The translations under genes were made by a program, and so were the position numbers. The notes under the pieces were generated by a model, which had not been told where the DNA came from, did not search any database, and saw only the letters and a list, made by a program, of their open reading frames with translations. A stretch of 64,000 nucleotides of DNA, from positions 62,001 to 126,000 of the forward strand of contig NZ_JAYRCK010000013.1 of assembly GCF_036409475.1 (NCBI RefSeq), in the 5' to 3' direction. The stretch comes from Scandinavium sp036409475. Lineage in GTDB: Bacteria; Pseudomonadota; Gammaproteobacteria; Enterobacterales; Enterobacteriaceae. Shown piece by piece: positions 25,263 through 35,580 of this stretch (the stretch's first letter is position 1; every line of letters begins with the position of its first letter).

Positions 25263-26708
25263 CTATGCCGTTCCGCCGACGGTCAGGTTATCGACCTTAA
25301 GCGTCGGCTGGCCTACGCCAACCGGCAGGCTCTGGCCTTCTTTACCGCAGACACCCACGCCGTTATCGAGTTTCAGGTCGTTACCGACCATGGAAATCTG
25401 CTGCATCGCTTCAATGCCGGACCCAATCAGCGTCGCGCCTTTCACCGCTTTGGTCACTTTGCCTTTCTCGATGAGGTACGCTTCGGAGGTTGAGAACACA
25501 AATTTACCCGAAGTGATATCGACCTGGCCGCCACCGAAGTTTGGCGCGTAGATGCCGTAATCAACAGATTCGATGATTTCCTGCGGAGTCGATTTCCCTG
25601 CCAGCATATACGTGTTGGTCATACGTGGCATTGGCAAGTGTGCATAGGATTCACGGCGACCGTTCCCGGTAGGATCCACGCCCATCAGGCGCGCGTTCAG
25701 TTTGTCCTGCATGTAGCCTTTCAGCACGCCATTTTCGATCAGCACGTTGTACTGACCCGGCGTCCCTTCATCATCGATGGACACGGAACCACGGCGATCG
25801 CTCATGGTGCCATCATCGACAACCGTACAAAGCTCTGAAGCAACCAGTTGCCCCATCTGACCGCTGAATACGGACGTGCCGCGACGGTTGAAATCGCCTT
25901 CCAGACCGTGACCTACCGCTTCGTGCAGCAGCACGCCCGGCCAACCTGCGCCCAGAACCACTGGCAGCGTTCCGGCTGGCGCTGCTACGGCAGAGAGATT
26001 GACCATCGCCATGCGCACGGCTTCTTTTGCCCACGCATCGGCACGCACGTCGCCATTTTCATCAGCCAGGAAATAGTCGTAACCAAAACGACCGCCGCCG
26101 CCGCTGGAGCCACGCTCGCGTTTGCCGTCTTCTTCCACCAGCACGCTGACCGACAGACGAACCAGCGGGCGAACGTCTGCCGCCAACGTGCCGTCAGTGG
26201 CTGCAACCAGAATCAGTTCGTAAACGCCGGTCAGGCTGGCGGACACTTCCTGCACTCGCTTGTCTGCTGCACGTGCCGCTTTATCCACACGACGCAGAAT
26301 GTCGAGCTTCTCTTCGCGGCTCATGCTTTGCAGCGGATCGATGCTGGTATACAGCGAAGTGTGCTCTTTCGCACCAAACGCATGAACTTTGCCGTCGCCA
26401 TTATCACGCACGATGGTGCGCGCTGCCTGAGCGCTCTGCTCAAGAGCCAGCAGGCTAATCTGATCGGCATAGGCGAAACCTGTTTTTTCGCCGCTAACGG
26501 CACGTACGCCAACACCCTGATCGATGTTGTACGAGCCGTCTTTGATAATGCTGTCTTCTAACACCCAGGATTCGTGATAGCTCGACTGGAAATAGAGATC
26601 GCCATAATCAAGACGGCGCTCAGTCAGTTGGCCAAGTATGGCAAACAAGTCCTGATGACTCAGGCCATTCGCCGACAGCAGATGTTCACTTACCAGGTTA
26701 AGACTCAT
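25263..26708 (-). CDS. tldD: Metalloprotease TldD
   Basis: 481-residue zinc protease subunit that works with TldE (PmbA, not in this window) to degrade unfolded peptides. It matures microcin B17 and processes CcdA in E. coli. The metal-binding helix HEAVGHGLEGD carries the HExxxH motif. The glycine-rich RGSSGGGGRFGYDYF region is also typical. The tldD/yhdP/rng order is conserved. Confidence 0.96.
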   Translation of the reverse strand: MSLNLVSEHLLSANGLSHQDLFAILGQLTERRLDYGDLYFQSSYHESWVLEDSIIKDGSYNIDQGVGVRAVSGEKTGFAYADQISLLALEQSAQAARTIVRDNGDGKVHAFGAKEHTSLYTSIDPLQSMSREEKLDILRRVDKAARAADKRVQEVSASLTGVYELILVAATDGTLAADVRPLVRLSVSVLVEEDGKRERGSSGGGGRFGYDYFLADENGDVRADAWAKEAVRMAMVNLSAVAAPAGTLPVVLGAGWPGVLLHEAVGHGLEGDFNRRGTSVFSGQMGQLVASELCTVVDDGTMSDRRGSVSIDDEGTPGQYNVLIENGVLKGYMQDKLNARLMGVDPTGNGRRESYAHLPMPRMTNTYMLAGKSTPQEIIESVDYGIYAPNFGGGQVDITSGKFVFSTSEAYLIEKGKVTKAVKGATLIGSGIEAMQQISMVGNDLKLDNGVGVCGKEGQSLPVGVGQPTLKVDNLTVGGTA

Positions 26709-26794
26709 CGTTTTGCTACTCGTTAGTTGCCGCGAAGGTCGCGGAAAATCAGTTTTATCTATTGAGAGTGAGGTAAATTGTAACGCCCGTCAAA

Positions 26795-29700
26795 TCATTG
26801 CTTTTTATCCCCGCGCGCCTGGCGCAGGACTTCATTGATTTGCGGCTGATCGATAGGACCCGAGATGTGGTAGCGCAGAATGGAGACTTTGCTCCACAGC
26901 GGCCCCAACACTTTGCTGGCAGCAAACACTGCCGCACCGACAATCGGGTTGATGACAAAGGCGGTGGCAACCCCTACCGTAGCTGAGATTTCCGGTGCCA
27001 CGATGGCTTCCAGATCCAGTTCACGGCGCACCAGATTCACTGATCCTTTCATGCCAATGTCGGCTTCAAGACCGTCCACCAGCGTGTCGTCTGTGTGCAA
27101 GGTACCGTCTTTAATCCAGGCGGTACTGCGAATGGAATCGTAATAGAACCCTTCGCTGAAGGTATCGCTAAAATCGAAGCGCAGCTTGCGTAACAGCGCA
27201 TCCACACTTAACAGACGTAACAACTGGCCCGCGTGACCCGTGCTGATATCGGTGAATTCACCTTTACCCAAACGCGCTTTCAGAATGCCATTCAGGGAAG
27301 CAACGTCTGGCGTCCACGGCTCATCTCGCCAGTGCAGGTCATAGTCGAAGTCAAAAGAAGAGCCCTTCGCCGGGGTCGACACGCCAAAGAAATTCACCGC
27401 GGAATCAATCTTGTCGCCGTGCAGTTTACCCTTCATCGAAGTACGTTCACTGCCAGGCACATTGACCCATTCACCGTCCATTGTCAGACGAGCAAACCCG
27501 GTATCCACCAGACCATTTGCCAGCGATAGCGTGTTGCCTTTAATCGCAAAATCGCCGTCGATACGGCCGTATTTTTGTCCCCACAACCAGCACTCTGCAC
27601 AGCGCAATTGCAGGTCAGGCCAGCCCTGGAAATCAACACGATCTTTGCTGTACAGATTGTTGCCCACTGGCGCACCCGTTGTGGTCGTTGACGACGGGTT
27701 ATAGTAGAGATAGCGAATGGCGGCCAGCCACGGCGAATGGTCGCGTAACGTCAGCGAAGCATTAATCTCCCGGCCCTGAGCATCAATCTGCGTTCCGCCC
27801 AGGACTGGCTGGGAAACGAGGCTGAGGTTATTCCATTTTTGTCCTGCCATGGTCAGCGCAGGGGTACGCAGCGTAACACGCTCAGGGAAAGCGGCTGCAC
27901 TGCCCACGCTATCGGCCGCGCCCTGGCGGAACAACGCCAGCCATTGTGCACCGTCCATCGGCGGCAGGTTCAGTTCAACACCAGCGGTATCTGGCAAAGG
28001 CGGCACGCTACGGCTGTCGGAAGCCCAGATAGCTCGGTCCAGCGTAAGTTTCTTATTCAGCAGCCAGCGGCTATTCAGATAATCTTTAGCGCCGACACTG
28101 CCAGTCAAATCAAAGCGGGTTAATCCCCCTTCAACGTTTAATTTCACCGGTAGCGGTTCGCCCGCTTTTTTATCGACAGGCGCAGGTAAGCGACTGCTCA
28201 CATTCTTCAGGTCACCCGTTAAATCGACTTTGTAACTGGCATTGCCTTTGTACGGCAACTCGATGGCCACTTTGCCTTGCCACGGAATGCTGCCACTGAC
28301 GGCATCGTTTATCTGCTTGGGTAAAACCCCCATTTTGGTCGGCTGCCAGTTGGCATCCATGTTCACCGCGACCTGGTAAGCTTTCGCCCCTTCCGTCGTG
28401 GAGAAATCGACTTTTAACGGCTGATTAAACCAGTTGGCCGTCATCGGCCCACTTTTCAGGTCGCCGTTCTCAAAGCTGAATCCCCCGCTGAGATTTTTTA
28501 AGGTGCTGTCGAGCGGCTTAATAAACAAGCTGTTGTTATTGAGCTTCACGTCGCCTTTCGCTAACACCTGAGTGCCGTTCAGCGGGATATCGAGATGTAA
28601 GCGAGCATTCACATCGCCATCCAGCTGTAGTTCATCAAGCGTTGCACCGAGGGAATCTTTCAACGGCGTATCTTTAAAATACGGGCCAACAGCTTTGCCC
28701 GGCCCGCTGATTTGCGAGTCGATAATCAGCTTCTCTTTCGAGTAATCCGGAATGGCGGCATTGAGGTTGTAAGCCGTCACGCCGCCCAGCGCCACTTTGT
28801 CGGCCTGCATCCACAATCCGTCGTTGAGGAAGTTGAGGTCGATATTCAGGTTGGTCAGCGCAGGCCAGTCTGGCTGGAAAGCAAAAGTCGCGTTATGCAG
28901 CGGCACCCATACCTGGAACTGGCCTTCGTTATGCTTATACGGGAACAAATGCGGGTTACCGCCGTAGACCAGCGTCGCGTTGTCGGACTGCCCGCCTTTG
29001 ATGGCCGAACTGAGGTAATCGACCAGCTCTTTGCCCATCAGGTTTTCCGGGAAGTAGCGCCAGGCCTGACTGCCATCGTCGGTACTGATCCCCGCCAGAA
29101 TACCCAGCCAGGGTTCATCGCCCTCAGGCTGCAGCCAGCGGAAACCGCCCCGGGCATGCACCGCTTTGGCCTGGACGTCGATATCACGGCCATCCAGCAT
29201 GAAGCCTTTGTCATTCTTCACCCACGACAAATTCGCCACGCCTTTGGCGATTTCAAGCGGCGCACGGAATACCGTCTCGTACGGCATTTTGGCGTTTTCC
29301 ATGCTGACGTTAACCTGACCGTTTTCTACGCTGCCTTCCGCGCGGCCAGAAAAATGTTCAGCACCTGGCAATAGCTTCCACTGTTTCCAGCCAAGATTGC
29401 TCCATGCGGCCTGGAAACGGGTCTTTTCGGTAGCCTGAAGAGGAATATCCAGCGCCAGAGAATCGATCTGCCCGGCAGGTTGCGTGGTTTCCCAGATGTC
29501 ACCGAATGAAGGGGAGAGTTTCTCCGCTATCGGCAGCAGCCCGGAAAGGCCGTTGAGTTCCAGATTGCTCGCGCGGATGCGTAACTCATCACTGCGCACG
29601 TTATCTTTGCCGCCCACGTCCTGATCGGGTATCCAGGCCATGGCAAGCGCACCCTGCGGCCAGCGTTTGCCATCGATGGCAATACGAGTGTCCGGCACAT

Positions 29701-30592
29701 GGAAGGACCAGCCTGATTTTTCGCGGGATAAGTGGGCGGTCAGGTTATCGACCGAAAGGTCATGCGGGTGTTTATCGCCTTCCCAGCTCGCACCGCCTTT
29801 CTTCAGCCACACATCCCCACTGGCGATGTCGCCTTTATCGAGGGTCATCCAGCCTTCAAGACTAAACCGTGCTGAGGTGAGCGCAATGTTGTCCTGCATC
29901 CAACGGCCCAGCCAGGGTTTAACGTCAATGTCATCCGCCTGAACCCACAAGCGCCCTTCGTTCAGCAGACCGTTTTCATCGCGTAAATCCATACGCACTT
30001 TCATCACACCGTGCTGCCCGGTCAGGCTTGAGAGGCTCAGTTCCCCTTCGGCACGATGGCGATTCTTGTCATTCAGCCAGGTCAGTTGGGGAATAGCCAG
30101 TTCGGCACGTTGTCCGGAAAGCGTGAGGAAGCTGAGATGGCTATCGCGAAGCGTAAACTGGTCGAACTGACGCAGGAACAGATCGCCGATGCGGTCCGTT
30201 TTCAGCTTGCCGCTGCCGTCATTATGCTGCAGTGGAGTGTTGGTACGGATTTGCAGCTGCCAGAAGGTCAGCTCACGGAACTGCCAGCGAAAATGCAGCA
30301 GGCTTTGCCACACATCCAGCGCCAGAGTGACGCGTTTTACGGAGAGCTGGCCGTTATCACGAAGACCAGCTTTGATATCGCGAACTTCAAGCGTTGGGCC
30401 GAAATTTTCCCAACTGGCTTTAATCTGAGAGGCATCGACCGGATGGCCGGTGGATTGGGCAATTTTTTCAAGCAGCTCAGGACGCCATTTATCCAGCTGC
30501 GGCAATACGAGACGCAGGCCACTGACCAGTAGCGCGACGATAACAATCAATGTTGCCACCGTGATCAGTAAGATTCCAGGCAAGCGCCTCAC
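26795..30592 (-). CDS. yhdP: AsmA-like envelope protein YhdP
   Basis: 1265-residue AsmA-superfamily protein. It has one N-terminal membrane helix (ILLITVATLIVIVALLVSGL) followed by a very long periplasmic beta-rich repeat region, and the AsmA-type C-terminal domain comes near the end. YhdP, TamB and YdbH are reported to bridge the periplasm and move phospholipids to the outer membrane. Length matches E. coli (1266 aa). It lies 27 nt after rng, so the two may be cotranscribed. Confidence 0.95.
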   Translation of the reverse strand: MRRLPGILLITVATLIVIVALLVSGLRLVLPQLDKWRPELLEKIAQSTGHPVDASQIKASWENFGPTLEVRDIKAGLRDNGQLSVKRVTLALDVWQSLLHFRWQFRELTFWQLQIRTNTPLQHNDGSGKLKTDRIGDLFLRQFDQFTLRDSHLSFLTLSGQRAELAIPQLTWLNDKNRHRAEGELSLSSLTGQHGVMKVRMDLRDENGLLNEGRLWVQADDIDVKPWLGRWMQDNIALTSARFSLEGWMTLDKGDIASGDVWLKKGGASWEGDKHPHDLSVDNLTAHLSREKSGWSFHVPDTRIAIDGKRWPQGALAMAWIPDQDVGGKDNVRSDELRIRASNLELNGLSGLLPIAEKLSPSFGDIWETTQPAGQIDSLALDIPLQATEKTRFQAAWSNLGWKQWKLLPGAEHFSGRAEGSVENGQVNVSMENAKMPYETVFRAPLEIAKGVANLSWVKNDKGFMLDGRDIDVQAKAVHARGGFRWLQPEGDEPWLGILAGISTDDGSQAWRYFPENLMGKELVDYLSSAIKGGQSDNATLVYGGNPHLFPYKHNEGQFQVWVPLHNATFAFQPDWPALTNLNIDLNFLNDGLWMQADKVALGGVTAYNLNAAIPDYSKEKLIIDSQISGPGKAVGPYFKDTPLKDSLGATLDELQLDGDVNARLHLDIPLNGTQVLAKGDVKLNNNSLFIKPLDSTLKNLSGGFSFENGDLKSGPMTANWFNQPLKVDFSTTEGAKAYQVAVNMDANWQPTKMGVLPKQINDAVSGSIPWQGKVAIELPYKGNASYKVDLTGDLKNVSSRLPAPVDKKAGEPLPVKLNVEGGLTRFDLTGSVGAKDYLNSRWLLNKKLTLDRAIWASDSRSVPPLPDTAGVELNLPPMDGAQWLALFRQGAADSVGSAAAFPERVTLRTPALTMAGQKWNNLSLVSQPVLGGTQIDAQGREINASLTLRDHSPWLAAIRYLYYNPSSTTTTGAPVGNNLYSKDRVDFQGWPDLQLRCAECWLWGQKYGRIDGDFAIKGNTLSLANGLVDTGFARLTMDGEWVNVPGSERTSMKGKLHGDKIDSAVNFFGVSTPAKGSSFDFDYDLHWRDEPWTPDVASLNGILKARLGKGEFTDISTGHAGQLLRLLSVDALLRKLRFDFSDTFSEGFYYDSIRSTAWIKDGTLHTDDTLVDGLEADIGMKGSVNLVRRELDLEAIVAPEISATVGVATAFVINPIVGAAVFAASKVLGPLWSKVSILRYHISGPIDQPQINEVLRQARGDKKQ

Positions 30593-30619
30593 GCTTCTCT
30601 CCTTGTCGCAGCCAGCAAA

Positions 30620-32089
30620 CTACATCATCACTACGTCGAATTGTTCCTGATTGTAGAGCGGCTCAATCTGAACTTTTACCTGTTTGCCCACGAAGATTTC
30701 CACTTCTGCCAGCGCATGTGATTCTTCACCTTTTAAGGTCTCCGCCACTGCAGCAGAAGCGTAGACCAGGAAGCGATCAGAGTCATAGGCATGATGCACA
30801 CGCACGATTTCACGCATGATTTCATAGCAGACGGTTTCGACAGTTTTCACGGTGCCACGTCCGTGACAGGTTGGGCATTCATTACAGAGGACATGCTCAA
30901 CGCTTTCACGCGTACGTTTACGGGTCATTTCAACCAGACCCAGCTGTGAAAAACCGTTAATGCTGGTTTTTACGCGGTCTTTGCTCAGAGCCTGCTCCAG
31001 CGAGTGCAGCACCCGGCGGCGGTGATCTTCGTTGTTCATATCGATAAAGTCGATAATGATGATCCCACCGAGATTGCGCAGACGAAGCTGGCGGGCGATG
31101 GCCTGGGTCGCTTCGATATTGGTGTTGAAAATGGTGTCGTCGAGATTACGGTGCCCAACAAATGCACCGGTGTTGATATCGACCGTTGTCATGGCTTCAG
31201 TCTGATCGATAACCAGATACCCGCCCGATTTGAGTTCGACTTTACGCTCCAGCGCACGCTGAATTTCATTCTCAACGTCGAAGAGATCAAAAATAGGCTG
31301 ACGACCGCTGTAATGCTCCAGTTTGCTGGTCATCTCCGGCATATACTCCGCCGTGAATTCCATCAGCGATTCGAAGGTCAGACGGGAGTCTACGCGGATA
31401 CGATCCAACTGGGCATCCGCAAAATCGCGAAGCACACGCTGGGCAAGCGCTAACTCACCGTACATCTGATAACGCGTCTGCGGACGTTTTTTACGCTCCA
31501 TGACTTTCGTCCAGACGCGCTTGAGATAAGCGGCATCGGAGGCCAAATCTTCTTCACACACGCCTTCCGCAGCGGTACGAATGATAAAACCGCCCTGCTC
31601 ATCACAGTATTCCGTCACCACGTTTTTCAGGCGTTCGCGCTCAGCTTCACTTTCGATTCGCTGGGAAACCCCGACGTGAGAAGCGCCAGGCATGAAGACC
31701 AGATAACGGGAAGGCAAAGTGATGTCAGTGGTCAGGCGCGCGCCTTTGGTACCCAGCGGATCTTTCACCACCTGCACCATCAGATCCTGACCCTGACGCA
31801 CCAGTTCCGAGATATCCCGGACGGTGAATTGCTTCTGCTCTTCACCAGCGACGCATTCGGTGTGGGGCATGATGTCTGAGGCGTGAAGAAATGCGGCCTT
31901 GTCCAGGCCAATATCTACAAATGCCGCCTGCATACCGGGAAGGACACGGCTCACCCGACCTTTGTAGATATTGCCTACGATCCCACGGCGCGCTTCGCGC
32001 TCGATGTGGATCTCTTGCAGAATACCGCCATCAATGTAAGCCACGCGGGTTTCCGAGGGCGTTACGTTCACTAATAATTCAGCCGTCAT
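30620..32089 (-). CDS. rng: Ribonuclease G
   Basis: 489-residue endoribonuclease that matures the 16S rRNA 5' end and turns over some mRNAs. It has an N-terminal S1 domain (GNIYKGRVSRVLPGMQAAFVDIG), an RNase H-like region, a DNase I-like catalytic region with DINTGAFVG and IIIIDFIDM, and the zinc-link cysteines CPTC. The start is set at ATG 32089 (MTAELLVNVTPSETR), the family start. It overlaps the end of yhdE by 11 nt. Confidence 0.96.
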   Translation of the reverse strand: MTAELLVNVTPSETRVAYIDGGILQEIHIEREARRGIVGNIYKGRVSRVLPGMQAAFVDIGLDKAAFLHASDIMPHTECVAGEEQKQFTVRDISELVRQGQDLMVQVVKDPLGTKGARLTTDITLPSRYLVFMPGASHVGVSQRIESEAERERLKNVVTEYCDEQGGFIIRTAAEGVCEEDLASDAAYLKRVWTKVMERKKRPQTRYQMYGELALAQRVLRDFADAQLDRIRVDSRLTFESLMEFTAEYMPEMTSKLEHYSGRQPIFDLFDVENEIQRALERKVELKSGGYLVIDQTEAMTTVDINTGAFVGHRNLDDTIFNTNIEATQAIARQLRLRNLGGIIIIDFIDMNNEDHRRRVLHSLEQALSKDRVKTSINGFSQLGLVEMTRKRTRESVEHVLCNECPTCHGRGTVKTVETVCYEIMREIVRVHHAYDSDRFLVYASAAVAETLKGEESHALAEVEIFVGKQVKVQIEPLYNQEQFDVVMM

Positions 32090-32672
32090 GTTTATCCCTT
32101 TGCTCACGCAGTGAGTTAAAATTGCTCAGCAACTCATACGTTTCCACCAGCGGTAAGCCGACTACGGCGTGGTAACTGCCCTTTATCTTCCTGACAAAAC
32201 AGCCACCCAGCCCTTGAATACCGTATGCACCTGCCTTATCCATCGGTTCGCCGCTGGCGATATACCCGACGATATCGTCTTCTGACAATACTCTGAACAT
32301 CACTTCCGTGGTCACCAGACAATCAATGGTTTGCAGGCGATCGGCCAGCGCGACGGCGGTCATCACCTGATGCGTTTGACCGGAAAGCTGGCGCAGCATG
32401 GTGGCGGCATGTTCGGCATCGCGAGGCTTTTCCAGCACTTCGCCGTTGAGCACCACAATGGTGTCTGAGCCAAGTACCGGTAAATCCTTCGCAGCCAGCG
32501 CCACACCTGCCTGTGCTTTTTCACGCGCCAGGCGGACAACGTAATGCTGAGCGCTTTCCTGCGGCTGACGCTGCTCTTCAATGCCGGGCAGCAGACGTTC
32601 GAAACGCACACCTAACTGAGTCAACAGCTCCTGACGACGCGGTGAGCCGGAAGCAAGATAAAGCATTGTCAT
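32079..32672 (-). CDS. yhdE: Maf-family nucleotide pyrophosphatase YhdE
   Basis: 197-residue Maf-family protein that hydrolyses dTTP/UTP and modified relatives (house-cleaning pyrophosphatase). Motifs include ASGSPRRQELL at the N-terminus, SDTIVVLNGEVLEKP and GAYGIQGLGG. The start at 32672 gives the E. coli length; the open frame upstream is the end of mreD in another frame. It sits between mreD and rng. Confidence 0.95.
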   Translation of the reverse strand: MTMLYLASGSPRRQELLTQLGVRFERLLPGIEEQRQPQESAQHYVVRLAREKAQAGVALAAKDLPVLGSDTIVVLNGEVLEKPRDAEHAATMLRQLSGQTHQVMTAVALADRLQTIDCLVTTEVMFRVLSEDDIVGYIASGEPMDKAGAYGIQGLGGCFVRKIKGSYHAVVGLPLVETYELLSNFNSLREQRDKHDG

Positions 32673-32680
32673 AGAAACCT

Positions 32681-33169
32681 TTATTGTACAGCGAATTGCT
32701 GACGGATCTTGCGCATCAGCAAGAATATCCACGGCCAGAGTACACCGTTAACAACACTACTCCAGAACACTTCCGGTCGGAAAGAGACGTTGATCACTAA
32801 AAACTCTGCCCAGAAAACAACGATATCCACCGCAAGGGACAGCATCATCACCACCAACGCCTGTTGCCAGAGCGCGAGGTTGCGGAACAGCTGGTATTTC
32901 AGAGCCACCAGATAGGCAATGATGCTGAGGGACAATGCGCGGACGCCCAGCGTAGAGCCGCTAATCAGATCCAGTATGGCACCCATAATGAAACCTGTGC
33001 CAACATTGACCCGATGCGGTAACGCTAAGATCCAGTAGAGCAGAATGAGCAGAACCCAGTTCGGCCGGTAGACCAACAGATCATCCGGCCAGGGCATCAC
33101 TTGTAACAAGAGGGCGACCAGAAACGACAGCCAGATAACCCAGCGACCCTGGCTTCGATAGCTTGCCAC
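32681..33169 (-). CDS. mreD: Rod shape-determining protein MreD
   Basis: 162-residue inner-membrane protein with about five or six hydrophobic segments, part of the elongasome with MreB, MreC, RodA and PBP2. Its start shares one base with the mreC stop, indicating translational coupling in mreBCD. Confidence 0.95.
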   Translation of the reverse strand: MASYRSQGRWVIWLSFLVALLLQVMPWPDDLLVYRPNWVLLILLYWILALPHRVNVGTGFIMGAILDLISGSTLGVRALSLSIIAYLVALKYQLFRNLALWQQALVVMMLSLAVDIVVFWAEFLVINVSFRPEVFWSSVVNGVLWPWIFLLMRKIRQQFAVQ

Positions 33170-34182
33170 TACTGCCCTCCTGAAGAAGGCGGAACGGGTG
33201 CGGCGGCAGGTGCAGGCTGAGTCATGCCTGTTGCTGGCGGCGGTACAGGTGCGGGCGGCCCCATCGAATCGGCGGCTGGCAACACTTGTGGCATCATCTG
33301 CATCAGACGTTCATTGGCCACGCGATGCACTTCTTCTGGCGTCATTGGGTTCGCGCCGTTACGGTCCGCCCCCCACAACAGCAGCAGATAGCGCAGACGC
33401 TGAAGACCAGCAGTCGGACGCGCCTGAATGACGGTATAAGCACGCTGAGTGTCGAGTTTCACAGAGGAAACAACCGCAACAGGATAGCCTTCAGGGAAAC
33501 GGCCACCCAATCCAGACGTCACCAGTACATCACCCACGCGAATATCGGTATTGGCTGGCAGATGTTCCAGTTGCAGATCGTCGGTACACCCGTTACCGGC
33601 AGCGATAACGCGAATATCATTACGCAGTACCTGAATCGGCAGCGCATGCGTAGCATCGCAAATCAACAACACGCGGCTGGTCAGTTTCGCGACCGCAACC
33701 ACCTGGCCGACAACGCCTTTATCGCTGATCACAGGCTGACCTTCGTAGACGCCATTGACGCTACCTTTGTCGATAACCACCTGATCGCTGTAAGGGTCGT
33801 TCACCGTGGAGATCACCTGAGTGACCATCTTCTGCTCGTCCTGACGCAGCGGGGAACCCAGCAGTTCTCGCAGACGGGCGTTTTCCTGCTTGTACTGGCC
33901 CATCATCAGCAAATCACTGTTTTTCAGCAGCAGTTCCCGGCGCAACGCACGGTTTTCCAGCTCAAGCTGGTCGCGGGAAGCCAAAGTCTGCGAGATGCCG
34001 TCCAGTAATTCACGGGGGCCGTTGGAAATAAAGTAGAAAGGGCTAACGGCGGTATCCATGTACGTTCGGATTTGACTGAACGTACCGAGGCGGCTGTCGG
34101 CAATAATCACGCCGAGCGCCACCAGCACCGCCAGGATAAGGCGAATCTGTAGCGACGGGCCACGGCTAAAAATGGGCTTCAT
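33169..34182 (-). CDS. mreC: Rod shape-determining protein MreC
   Basis: 337-residue bitopic membrane protein with an N-terminal helix, a coiled coil (about residues 65-110) and a periplasmic double beta-barrel domain, ending in a proline/alanine-rich tail. It joins cytoplasmic MreB to periplasmic wall enzymes. The tail is about 30 residues shorter than in E. coli (367 aa), all within the low-complexity C-terminus. Second gene of mreBCD. Confidence 0.95.
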   Translation of the reverse strand: MKPIFSRGPSLQIRLILAVLVALGVIIADSRLGTFSQIRTYMDTAVSPFYFISNGPRELLDGISQTLASRDQLELENRALRRELLLKNSDLLMMGQYKQENARLRELLGSPLRQDEQKMVTQVISTVNDPYSDQVVIDKGSVNGVYEGQPVISDKGVVGQVVAVAKLTSRVLLICDATHALPIQVLRNDIRVIAAGNGCTDDLQLEHLPANTDIRVGDVLVTSGLGGRFPEGYPVAVVSSVKLDTQRAYTVIQARPTAGLQRLRYLLLLWGADRNGANPMTPEEVHRVANERLMQMMPQVLPAADSMGPPAPVPPPATGMTQPAPAAAPVPPSSGGQ

Positions 34183-34251
34183 AGGCTATGCGTATTCTCG
34201 TGTCAGTGAAATCAAAGGGCAGCCCTGCCGCTGCCCCAGACTTCAGGCTGA

Positions 34252-35295
34252 CTACTCTTCGCTAAACAAGTCGCCGCCGTGCATGTCGATCATTTCCAGT
34301 GCCTTGCCGCCGCCACGGGCAACACAGGTCAGTGGATCTTCTGCAACTACGACAGGAATTCCTGTCTCTTCCATTAACAGGCGGTCGAGGTTACGCAGCA
34401 GCGCACCACCACCGGTCAGCACCATGCCGCGCTCGGAGATATCGGAGGCCAGTTCTGGCGGGCACTGTTCCAGTGCAACCATCACCGCACTGACGATACC
34501 GGTCAGCGGTTCCTGCAGGGCTTCGAGGATTTCATTGGAGTTCAGGGTGAAGCCACGTGGCACACCTTCTGCCAGATTACGGCCGCGAACTTCAATTTCA
34601 CGCACTTCGTCACCGGGATAGGCAGAACCGATTTCGTGCTTGATACGCTCAGCCGTCGCTTCACCGATGAGAGATCCGTAGTTACGACGAACATAATTAA
34701 TGATGGCTTCGTCGAAACGGTCACCGCCGATACGTACGGAGGAGGAATACACTACGCCGTTCAGGGAGATAACCGCAACTTCAGTGGTCCCCCCCCCGAT
34801 ATCCACAACCATAGAACCGGTTGCTTCAGACACCGGCAGACCTGCACCGATTGCTGCCGCCATCGGCTCTTCAATCAGGAACACTTCACGAGCGCCAGCG
34901 CCCTGAGCGGATTCACGAATGGCACGACGTTCAACCTGAGTTGCGCCAACCGGCACACACACCAGTACACGCGGGCTTGGACGCATGAAGCTGTTGCTGT
35001 GAACCTGCTTGATGAAGTGCTGCAGCATCTTCTCAGTCACGAAGAAGTCGGCGATAACGCCGTCTTTCATTGGACGAATAGCCGCGATATTGCCTGGCGT
35101 ACGACCCAGCATCTGCTTCGCTTCATGACCGACGGCCGCCACACTCTTCGGCGAACCCGCACGATCCTGGCGAATAGCCACAACGGAAGGCTCATTCAGT
35201 ACGATGCCTTGTCCTTTTACGTAAATCAGGGTATTCGCGGTACCCAGGTCAATGGACAGGTCATTGGAAAACATGCCACGAAATTTTTTCAACAT
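34252..35295 (-). CDS. mreB: Actin-like cell shape protein MreB
   Basis: 347-residue bacterial actin that directs lateral wall synthesis. The phosphate-binding motifs IDLGTANTLIY and VDIGGGTTEVAVIS and the adenosine motif LTGGGALLRNLD are present. The start at ATG 35295 (MLKKFRGMFSND) is the conserved one; the amphipathic N-terminus binds the membrane. First gene of mreBCD. Confidence 0.98.
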   Translation of the reverse strand: MLKKFRGMFSNDLSIDLGTANTLIYVKGQGIVLNEPSVVAIRQDRAGSPKSVAAVGHEAKQMLGRTPGNIAAIRPMKDGVIADFFVTEKMLQHFIKQVHSNSFMRPSPRVLVCVPVGATQVERRAIRESAQGAGAREVFLIEEPMAAAIGAGLPVSEATGSMVVDIGGGTTEVAVISLNGVVYSSSVRIGGDRFDEAIINYVRRNYGSLIGEATAERIKHEIGSAYPGDEVREIEVRGRNLAEGVPRGFTLNSNEILEALQEPLTGIVSAVMVALEQCPPELASDISERGMVLTGGGALLRNLDRLLMEETGIPVVVAEDPLTCVARGGGKALEMIDMHGGDLFSEE

Positions 35296-35580
35296 ACTAA
35301 GGGATAATCCTGAAAGCTGGGGCGGAAACAAAATCCGCTTACTTTAACCAACCACACGCAGCAGCGACAAGGCGCAAAAATCATCTGCTGCGGTGAAAAT
35401 TAGTGCAGCTCGTTTCCTTTGTTACAATTTCGACCTGACAGCGTCAGAACAGCAGCACTCCTTGCCTGCATTGTAACCTTTCAAAGGACGATCACTGGCT
35501 TGTTGTCCGGCTGGCAGTCATGCACACCCCCGGGAGAAACAGCGCGCGTTATTCTACGTGAAATCACAGCAAACGGCAGA
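35296..35580. promoter_or_regulatory. mreB upstream region
   Basis: About 285 bp between csrD and mreB, both on the minus strand. It should carry the mreBCD promoters known from E. coli. I see no conserved reading frame and no clear terminator for csrD. Confidence 0.55.
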